Shown one piece after another: positions 57,500-64,000 of a DNA stretch of 64,000 nucleotides (its first letter is position 1; each line of letters starts with the position of its first letter). The notes under the pieces are model-generated. The model was not told where the DNA came from. It did not search any database and saw only the letters and a program-made list of their open reading frames with translations. Where the stretch lies: the NCBI GenBank assembly GCA_027026255.1, contig JALVOT010000004.1:103061-167060 (forward strand). The letters run 5' to 3'. The position numbers and the translations under genes are program-made. The DNA is from Caldifarciminota bacterium (GTDB lineage Bacteria; Hydrothermota; Tepidihabitantia; SM23-42).

Positions 57500-58996
57500 C
57501 TATTTAACGAGATTTTTTGTATGTTCTACAAACATCCTTCGGAAATGGTATCCATAAATTGCAAATGATACTACATAGGGAAATGTATTTATCTTTTTTA
57601 CCAGAGACCAGAAGAACAGCCTCCAATAGTAGAGTTTTTCCCGGCCGATGATGCCAAGATACCATATCGATTTTAGAAATGCCTTAAGATGCACCGGGCG
57701 AAAATAGATTGGTCTCAACCTTGGGGGTTCAAATTCAGTGAGAAATTTTTTCACCCGATTATAATAGTGCCGGGGTGAGTAGATATTTGACAGGACATTC
57801 TTGTAACCCTGGATTAAGGTTTTGTAGTCCATCCTGGGGATGAAGTTTAGAGAGAAGTCGGTATTGTCTCCGCTGGTCTCTTTTATGAGACGCTTTTCAG
57901 CCTGCAGCCGGGCATAGAGCTTTGAACCTTTTGGGGCGTTTAAGAGCCCGACCATTGCGGTGACGATTCCTGTATTCTGGATAAAATCAGTAAGCCGAAC
58001 AAATATCGATTCCGGATCACTGTCAAATCCAAGGATAAAGCCGGCCTGAACTTCAATTCCGAATCCCTGAATCTTTTTGATACTGGCAATCAAATCCCGG
58101 GCAATATTTTGTTTTTTGGCACACTCCTGAAGACTCTCTTCATTGGGTGATTCAATGCCAACAAATACGGTCTGGAATCCTGACTTTATCATCAAATCTA
58201 TCAATTCTTCGTCATCAGCAAGGTCAATGGAGAGCTGGGTTGAAAATGTAAATGGATACCTATGTTCCTTCATCCATTGATGGACCGCTGGTAATATATC
58301 CTGCTTCAACTTTTTCTTGTTGCCGATAAAGTTGTCATCAACAAAGAATACTGCATCACGCCAGCCCCAGTTGTATAATGCCTCAAGTTCACGAATAATC
58401 TGTTCCCTGGTTTTTGTCCTGGGTCGATGTCCATTCAGAATCGTAACATTACAGAATTCACAGTTGAATGGACAGCCCCGGGAATACTGAATATTCATCA
58501 AACTATACTTTTTCTTATTGACCAATTTCCAGAGGGGAACCGGGGTTTTTGTAATATCAGGATAGGATTCAGCACGGTAGATATGTTTTAACTTATTATT
58601 CTTTAAGTCATTTATAAATTGCGGCATAGTATCCTCAGCTTCACCAATAAACAGATGGTCGACATCATCAAAAATATCCGGTTCGGTTGTAAATAGCGGT
58701 CCACCAGCAACAATCTTTTTATTAAATATTTTACAGCGATCAATTACCTCCCTTGCTGACCGCCTCTGCAGTGCCATTCCACTGATAAATATGTAGTCAG
58801 CCCATCTTATATGTTTATCCTTGAGCCTTGAGGTATTCAAATCAACAAACCGTTTTTCCCATTCTTCAGGAAGCATTGCGGCAATCGTCAGCAGCCCAAG
58901 GGGTGGTGATGTAGATTTCCTCGAGATAAATCTCAGGGCGTATTTAAACCCCCAAAATGTTACAGGAAACTGGGGATACACAAACAAAACCTTCAC
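57500..58996 (-). CDS. B12-binding-domain radical SAM protein
   Basis: 498 residues. An N-terminal cobalamin-binding-like domain (KVLFVYPQFPVTFWGFKYAL; VAGGPLFTTEP) precedes a radical SAM core with YSRGCPFNCEFCNV. The DUF4070 tail follows. Relatives include HpnJ-like and magnesium-protoporphyrin cyclase-like enzymes; substrate unknown. I choose GTG 58996 because AAAGGAG lies just upstream. An ATG 27 bases earlier would put the ribosome-binding site inside the gene. Confidence 0.87.
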   Translation of the reverse strand: MKVLFVYPQFPVTFWGFKYALRFISRKSTSPPLGLLTIAAMLPEEWEKRFVDLNTSRLKDKHIRWADYIFISGMALQRRSAREVIDRCKIFNKKIVAGGPLFTTEPDIFDDVDHLFIGEAEDTMPQFINDLKNNKLKHIYRAESYPDITKTPVPLWKLVNKKKYSLMNIQYSRGCPFNCEFCNVTILNGHRPRTKTREQIIRELEALYNWGWRDAVFFVDDNFIGNKKKLKQDILPAVHQWMKEHRYPFTFSTQLSIDLADDEELIDLMIKSGFQTVFVGIESPNEESLQECAKKQNIARDLIASIKKIQGFGIEVQAGFILGFDSDPESIFVRLTDFIQNTGIVTAMVGLLNAPKGSKLYARLQAEKRLIKETSGDNTDFSLNFIPRMDYKTLIQGYKNVLSNIYSPRHYYNRVKKFLTEFEPPRLRPIYFRPVHLKAFLKSIWYLGIIGREKLYYWRLFFWSLVKKINTFPYVVSFAIYGYHFRRMFVEHTKNLVK

Positions 58997-59109
58997 GCTT
59001 TCTCCTTTCAATAATATATACAAGTATAACTAAATTCTATTTATTGTCAATGAATAGATTATCAAAAGTATACAAGATACTTTAGTTTGACCGCCCCAAC
59101 CCGATTTTG
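58995..59109. repeat. 115 bp direct repeat, copy A
   Basis: Matches 62321-62435 with one difference. It holds the ribosome-binding site and promoter of the radical SAM gene plus the last 16 or so codons (VGAVKLKYLVYF) of a DUF5916-like gene. The remaining 59110-59351 has a further few codons in that frame (LTFIADVICAIYIPLR) and no intact gene. Confidence 0.9.
59023..59050 (-). promoter_or_regulatory. Promoter of the radical SAM gene
   Basis: On the minus strand there is TTGACA (59050-59045), a 16 bp spacer and TATACT (59028-59023). The leader of about 20 bases has AAAGGAG before the GTG. An identical promoter is duplicated at 62349-62376. Confidence 0.75.
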
Positions 59110-59351
59110 TCTGAGAGGGATATATATTGCACAGATAACATCCGCAATAAAGGTCAAAATATTCTTTCCTGCGGAGACTAAGGTATCTGCAGGAAGTCCC
59201 TGGACGGCATTTACATCGCCGCTCAAGCGGGACATCAATTAGCCGGTCTTTTTTTTCGCAAAGAAGAAGGTAAAAAGCCCCTTACTCCGGTAGGGTTTGA
59301 AAAAATTTAGAACTTTATATTTTGCATCTTTTCCCGTCCAAACACAATAAT

Positions 59352-61364
59352 TTAAAAAGATAATCTGTAAGTAATCTTAAATAAAAGAATCCTTTTTCGG
59401 AAATCTGTATTGAATATTGAACCGGTTTTTTGCCGTTCTTCATTTAAAATAAAATATATATGACTGCCGGAAGCGATATTATAATCAAACATAAAGTTGG
59501 CATTTAAGAGTTTTGATAAGTCACTGAATTTAAAGAAATTTCTGAAGCAAATATTTTTAGAAATAAACCAGGCGATTTTAAGATTAGCTAAATTATTGGT
59601 GGTTGTCTTTTCACCATTATTTAAGGTTTGTGATTGCAAATTCAATTCTAAATTAATCCGATTTGCGATATTTAAATTACCCAACATTAAAGATAAAAAG
59701 TTGATGTATTGACCAAAATAGTCTCCAAAGTAATAACCTAAGGTTATGCTAAATTTCCTTTCAGGACTAATGTTAAACGACAAATAATTTGTAATATTAT
59801 CATAAAGCTTTCCTCCCAGCCGTCGTCGCTCAAGAGTATAAGTATAATAGATATATAATGGCTTTATAAAAGTTATACTGGCAAACGGCATCAGATTTTG
59901 ACATAGAAGGTCGTTGGAAAGCAAAGTACGATGTAAACCAGAACAACCGATGTCTATGCTCTGAATTATTTTACGATTTAAAAGGTTGAACCAGGCTATA
60001 TTTCCGTAAGTTTCACGCATATTCTTAAAAGGAATATAACCCAACGGCGCGGCAAATGATGAATCAATCATTTTGTGATACATTGATGCTCTTATACCGG
60101 TGAAAACTAAACGATCAAAGGAGATGTAATATGCCCGTGCACTACTTGCTTCTGTCCAATCAAGAGCGAATTGTCCGGAAAATGAAAAATCTTTTGGGAG
60201 TGGTTGATAAAGGGTGACCTCCAGATCGTTATTATATGAAGAAGATGTATATTTATTGATAAAAAGAAATCTAAAAGTTGTTCTTTTAAGAACATCTGCA
60301 TTAAAAGCAATATTTGAAATTTGAGCCCGCGGCTCGGTACTGGTTGAATCCGTAGTCACATGCCATCCTTCAATTGAGGTATTTCTTGCACTTAGTTTCA
60401 TCTTACCGCCATAATTAATTTCTTTCATACTTCTTGTGTACATAATTTCTATTGGCGTTTTAATATTTTCATAGCTACTTAAGAAAAAATTTCTCTTTTC
60501 CGGTAATCGCCTTATTGTCTTTGATAAATCAATCTCTTCCGGATCGGCCTCAATCTGAGAAAAATCCGGATTGATAATAAAGTCAAAATCAGCAAAGGTA
60601 AATGCTGAGAAATTCACCTCCCCGCCTGTTTTATACTTTACCGAAGTTGTTGAATCAGAGAAAAAGTTTTTCTGAGCCGTGCCATAAGGGATAAAGGCGG
60701 TTTTGCTCCAAAAGGGTATTTCCTCATAAAAGTAGAGGCGGCCAAAGTCTGAGGGGCGGATTAATTCATAAACGGGCTTTGCCCAGCGAATCAGTATTTG
60801 TTGATCTGCCACATATGTCTCACGAGTTATTTCAAGCCCCCAATATTTTTGGCCGAAACCTTCTTTAAATACCATAAATGGAATTTTTAATTCGCAACTC
60901 CATCCATTAGCGTTCTTTTTAACCTCCGAATACCAAACTCCATCCCAATCAATCATTTTCTCACCATTATTCAGAATTTTGATGTCAATCTGGGTATTAA
61001 GAGGTGAAATAAAGAGTGCATAAGCAGTGCTTTGATCATTGTTGGGGCAAAAGAGGATACTAATTTTTTCGTCCTTTGAAAACTTATCACGAACCCTGTT
61101 ATTAGCAACGATTTTATCACGATTATAACACTCAAATCCCAGATAGAGGTTTTCTTTATCGCACATAATATGACAAATTGTCCTATTTTGAGGTTTTCTT
61201 TCTTGAGCAGGGAAAACTTCTATAAAATCATCAAGAGTAACCGCATATTGCCAAATAGAATCGGCCGTTACCCCGTCAATCCGGGGCCCCTGGTCCACCT
61301 TGGGGCACCATACTGATTTTCCTGAAAATGACATAATGTAGATACTTAAAATAATTGCGATCAT
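59352..61364 (-). CDS. DUF5916 outer-membrane protein with CBM9-like N-terminus
   Basis: 670 residues. A signal-like N-terminus (MIAIILSIYIMSFSGKS) is followed by a CBM9-type domain (PRIDGVTADSIWQYAVTLDD, then VWYSEVKKNANGWSCELKIP). A DUF5916 beta-rich region (DFDFIINPDFSQIEADPEEI, then RRLPEKRNFFL) then leads into long barrel-like strands. The end KITYRLSF is that of an outer-membrane protein. The ATG lies 1 base after the upstream gene's stop with a GGAGG site. Its function is unknown; a role in surface or glycan interactions is conjecture. Confidence 0.85.
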   Translation of the reverse strand: MIAIILSIYIMSFSGKSVWCPKVDQGPRIDGVTADSIWQYAVTLDDFIEVFPAQERKPQNRTICHIMCDKENLYLGFECYNRDKIVANNRVRDKFSKDEKISILFCPNNDQSTAYALFISPLNTQIDIKILNNGEKMIDWDGVWYSEVKKNANGWSCELKIPFMVFKEGFGQKYWGLEITRETYVADQQILIRWAKPVYELIRPSDFGRLYFYEEIPFWSKTAFIPYGTAQKNFFSDSTTSVKYKTGGEVNFSAFTFADFDFIINPDFSQIEADPEEIDLSKTIRRLPEKRNFFLSSYENIKTPIEIMYTRSMKEINYGGKMKLSARNTSIEGWHVTTDSTSTEPRAQISNIAFNADVLKRTTFRFLFINKYTSSSYNNDLEVTLYQPLPKDFSFSGQFALDWTEASSARAYYISFDRLVFTGIRASMYHKMIDSSFAAPLGYIPFKNMRETYGNIAWFNLLNRKIIQSIDIGCSGLHRTLLSNDLLCQNLMPFASITFIKPLYIYYTYTLERRRLGGKLYDNITNYLSFNISPERKFSITLGYYFGDYFGQYINFLSLMLGNLNIANRINLELNLQSQTLNNGEKTTTNNLANLKIAWFISKNICFRNFFKFSDLSKLLNANFMFDYNIASGSHIYFILNEERQKTGSIFNTDFRKRILLFKITYRLSF

Positions 61365-62078
61365 TTAGCCTCCTTCTATTAAATTGATTTTGGCATAAAT
61401 CCTGCCGGTGATTAATGCAAAAAATATCAAAAAATAAAATTTTATAAACCAGGGGATAAAATCACCAATGAAAATTAAGGAAATTCTGAAATAAGTAAAT
61501 AAGATGGCAAGCAAATAAGCAATAACTACTAATATAATATAATAAGGTAGAGATTTTATGACAACCTGTCCAATCAAAACGGGATTTAGTGAAACCATTA
61601 AATCATCAGGTGCAATGCTTGATAGAAAAAATATCGCCGGGAAAAATATCGCAAGGAAAACGAAAAAACCATAATTGACTAAGTGAGTAAAGAAAAATGT
61701 AAAATTGAAACTTTTATTTGACATCCAAACACAAATAAAATAGAAGATAAGGGTTAAAACAAAAGCATATATTACGCTAATGAATATAGAGAATAGGCTC
61801 TCAATTAGCTGTAAAAAATTTAATGAGGGAGTTTTCCAGAAAGGCAGTGTCTTTGCCCCTGAATGAAATGCTCTTAAAACCTGAGATGAATACTGAAAAC
61901 ACAGACAGAATGCGCTAATCTTAATCAAAAATCCTGGTATGCCACCATAGTAACCAATTGTGATACTACCAAATTTTTGTAGGAATTCTCCAATAAATAA
62001 TGCAATCGTACCACCAAGCAGTGCACCGAATCCTCCATTTCTAACAGGTATAGAGATATAATCAATTACTTTATTCAA
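61365..62078 (-). CDS. Multi-spanning membrane protein (DUF4013-like)
   Basis: 237 residues with about six hydrophobic segments (LGGTIALFIGEFLQ, then IFISVIYAFVLTLIFYFICV, LVNYGFFVFLAIFFPAIFFL and so on). The layout resembles DUF4013, small membrane proteins of unknown function. The start is TTG at 62078, overlapping the end of a radical SAM fragment by 8 bases. It is within the 3.2 kb segment between the direct repeats and is followed by the DUF5916 gene. Confidence 0.6.
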   Translation of the reverse strand: MNKVIDYISIPVRNGGFGALLGGTIALFIGEFLQKFGSITIGYYGGIPGFLIKISAFCLCFQYSSQVLRAFHSGAKTLPFWKTPSLNFLQLIESLFSIFISVIYAFVLTLIFYFICVWMSNKSFNFTFFFTHLVNYGFFVFLAIFFPAIFFLSSIAPDDLMVSLNPVLIGQVVIKSLPYYIILVVIAYLLAILFTYFRISLIFIGDFIPWFIKFYFLIFFALITGRIYAKINLIEGG

Positions 62079-62318
62079 GATGTAAAACCTTAATATGTTT
62101 AAATTGTTTTATTACAAAATTCAAATAGTATCGCTTAATGTTTGCCATTATTCTATCAAAAGTTGGTTGTCCAGACTTGAATTTTCTATTAAGATTATGA
62201 ATCTCTGGCGGCCCATCAAGACTAATATTAACCAAGAATTTATATTTAGTCAAGAGTTCAAAAAATTTTTTCATTACAAATCGTTCCATTTGTTACCAAG
62301 TCAAATGAGCCAATAATC
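62071..62318 (-). pseudogene. Remnant of a radical SAM/SPASM peptide-maturase gene
   Basis: The segment translates in two frames to DLVTNGTICNEKIF then FFELLTKYKFLVNISLDGPP, matching the middle of SPASM-type radical SAM enzymes (TNGTLL...ISLDGPPEIHDxxR). The N-terminal cluster motif and the C-terminal half are absent. A one-base slip at A6/T6 (about 62262) breaks the frame. It starts where direct repeat B ends. Confidence 0.75.
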
Positions 62319-62320
62319 TT

Positions 62321-62435
62321 ACGCTTTCTCCTTTCAATAATATATACAAGTATAACTAAATTCTATTTATTGTCAATAAATAGATTATCAAAAGTATACA
62401 AGATACTTTAGTTTGACCGCCCCAACCCGATTTTG
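62321..62435. repeat. 115 bp direct repeat, copy B
   Basis: Matches 58995-59109 with one mismatch. Here it is the natural end of the DUF5916 gene plus a promoter that now points into the radical SAM remnant. With copy A it encloses 59110-62320. Confidence 0.9.
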
Positions 62436-64000
62436 GAGGGACAATCTGTCGGCTTCATTCCGGTTATGGTAATCATTAAATGCGATATAGAGCCAGGATT
62501 TGGGTCTGAAGTTGTACGAGATGAGAAAACCGAAGCGGTTTGAATTGAATTCGGTTTTATCAATCTCTTTTCCCGGAGTGAGAAAAACAAATTCATTAAA
62601 GAGCTCAAGGGTAATATCCGGGGTAATGGTTATTTCCGTCTTCGGGGTCAGCATCGGGGTAATTGCGATTAAGGCGTTTGTGGTATCCCATTCGAACCAG
62701 AAATTTGATTCTAAGGTTAATTCGATTCCAGAAAATAGGTTGTAGTCTGTATCCGTTCGGAAGGAACCCCGGTATGCCAGAAATTTTCGATACCAGTTGT
62801 ATGAATAACCATAATTACCACCTACGGAAAGATGATATCGGGGGCCATTTGCCCAGAGTGCAAGATTGATGCTTCGATTAAGATATTCTGTATCTGCCTC
62901 AAAATATGGACCAAATTTCAGTATAACATTGCCACCCCTTTTATTACGAAAATTGGGATTGAAAATAAGGAGTATAAGTTTAGACCAATTATTTGTTTCT
63001 GGTTCCTGAATCAGGGCAAACCCTGTGCCGAGCCAGAAATTATTCAATAATCCTCTTTTATACGATTGATATGGACCGGTTAAGAAGATGGTTTTCTTTA
63101 TTCCTGCCCAGGGAACAAATCCAATATCTTCAACATCAAATGAATCCTGAATTACCTCTATCATACCCATTGTCAGGTATTTTTTCATCATCCCAAAATA
63201 GCCTGAAGAGAATGCCCAGCCGCGTTTTTTATTATGTTCACTCATCGCCCCCTGGACAATTAATTGATTTATCCCGGCACGATAAACTCCGTCCAGACCC
63301 AGGGCATAGTTATAATCATTGCTATTGGCTGCACTGCTGCTGAATAAAAGGCCGATGTCGGAATTGTGTAGTATAGAATGTTTTAAACGAAAGACGCCAA
63401 AACCCCGGCGTGGTTCAATAAGTGTATCATCCTGAGTTAATTTGTCGGTGTAGGTGCCAAAACAGCCGATATTTAAATTTTCTGATTTTGCGATAAATTT
63501 TAAACCGCTAATTATCGGTACTACATTTCCATTAATCGAGCGACCGATGGTGCGTGAATAGAAAATCTCAAGTGGTGTATAAAATTCTCCGTATTCACCA
63601 AAGTCAGACATTCTAAAGATATCTTTTCCCTCGAGAAAGAATGGTCTTCGTTCTCTCAGATGGGTTGGATATCGTGATAGATTTAAAGTAAAGGGGTCGG
63701 ATTCAATCTGGGCGAAATCCGGATAGGCAGTAGCATTTAGAGTTGTCTGCGATGTTATATCCCATTTGAAATTAAAACTGGCACTCGGCTTTATGCTGGT
63801 CTTATCAGGTGTTTTATCATAGCGGACAAAGGCTTCAGGAAAGAATTCAAAATAATAACCGGCAGCACGGGGTTTTATTTTCTTTAATATCCCATATTTT
63901 GAGACAAGTGCGCCTTCAATCTGGGAATATTTAATCCAGAAATCCTCTTCCTGTTTACCGGCGATATAACGTTTAAAATTAATCCCCCAGGTTGATAATC
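62388..64000 (-). CDS. DUF5916 outer-membrane protein (partial, N-terminus beyond right edge)
   Basis: About 537 codons, open to the window edge. It includes the DUF5916 motifs (TLNATAYPDFAQIESDPFTL, RERRPFFLEGKDIFRM) and long barrel strands, ending VKLKYLVYF. It is a paralogue of 59352-61364 (FFLSSYENIKTP there, FFLEGKDIFRMS here). The CBM9-like N-terminal part lies beyond the window. An internal ATG at 63611 is not the start. Confidence 0.88.
   Translation of the reverse strand, partial: LSTWGINFKRYIAGKQEEDFWIKYSQIEGALVSKYGILKKIKPRAAGYYFEFFPEAFVRYDKTPDKTSIKPSASFNFKWDITSQTTLNATAYPDFAQIESDPFTLNLSRYPTHLRERRPFFLEGKDIFRMSDFGEYGEFYTPLEIFYSRTIGRSINGNVVPIISGLKFIAKSENLNIGCFGTYTDKLTQDDTLIEPRRGFGVFRLKHSILHNSDIGLLFSSSAANSNDYNYALGLDGVYRAGINQLIVQGAMSEHNKKRGWAFSSGYFGMMKKYLTMGMIEVIQDSFDVEDIGFVPWAGIKKTIFLTGPYQSYKRGLLNNFWLGTGFALIQEPETNNWSKLILLIFNPNFRNKRGGNVILKFGPYFEADTEYLNRSINLALWANGPRYHLSVGGNYGYSYNWYRKFLAYRGSFRTDTDYNLFSGIELTLESNFWFEWDTTNALIAITPMLTPKTEITITPDITLELFNEFVFLTPGKEIDKTEFNSNRFGFLISYNFRPKSWLYIAFNDYHNRNEADRLSLQNRVGAVKLKYLVYF

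Noticed and set aside
62071-62289. 72-residue protein as an intact small gene
   Set aside because: It continues upstream in another frame as the same radical SAM family, so it is a frameshifted remnant.

Overview
The window reads as bacterial chromosome from an uncultivated-type, non-proteobacterial lineage. Supporting signs are an alpha2/beta2 glycyl-tRNA synthetase, an AmmeMemoRadiSam B-A fusion, outer-membrane DUF5916 proteins, a four-subunit 2-oxoacid:ferredoxin oxidoreductase, and a 23S-5S operon with no 16S next to it. Candidate division WOR-3 or a relative is my best guess from gene content. It is an impression, not a demonstrated assignment.

Layout. 1-4.6 kb: minus-strand aspS (cut by the left edge), glyS, glyQ and an HD-domain gene. 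4.6-5.6 kb: a repeat-rich intergenic region. 5.6-11.4 kb: a plus-strand operon with a NusG paralogue, bioY, a Mth938-like gene, an ammB-ammA fusion, larB, larC, a sigma factor and its zinc-finger partner. 11.4-19.8 kb: a tightly packed minus-strand operon running from ferredoxin oxidoreductase subunits through a radical SAM fusion and RNase G to transketolase. 20-23.4 kb: a mobile-element-like repeat, then a TPR membrane protein, a DUF4388 protein and a zinc ribbon protein.

23.5-33 kb is the accessory region and the most interesting part. It looks like two tandem integron-like platforms. Each has a promoter, a truncated tyrosine-recombinase 3' end, an attI-like junction and gene cassettes ending in attC-like palindromes. 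One platform carries two single-gene cassettes. The other carries one block of about 5 kb with an AT-rich four-gene operon: an SMC/Rad50-like ATPase, a small middle protein, a PD-(D/E)XK nuclease and a DNA methyltransferase. This resembles a Lamassu/ABC-three-component defence system joined to a modification enzyme.

33-39 kb: a sigma-54 promoter and barrel-like protein facing a sigma-54 activator gene, an array of small hairpins, then an Fe-S operon (Rrf2 regulator, cysteine desulfurase, NadA, RseC-like, NifU-like). 39-50 kb: glutamate dehydrogenase, 5S and 23S rRNA (23S with an intervening sequence in helix 45), dnaN, dnaA and a likely oriC, then a very long GreA fusion running the other way. 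50-57 kb: a PDZ protein, an ECF sigma/anti-sigma/membrane operon, a second copy of the mobile element, and recA-recX-alaS. 57-64 kb: a B12-type radical SAM protein and two DUF5916 outer-membrane proteins. A 3.2 kb segment here lies between 115 bp direct repeats.

Gene expression shows a consistent rule. Promoters are close to TTGACA, a 16 bp spacer, then TATAAT. In several cases the -10 box lies 6-8 bases before the ATG, which predicts leaderless mRNAs. No tRNA gene, CRISPR array or intact transposase was recognised.
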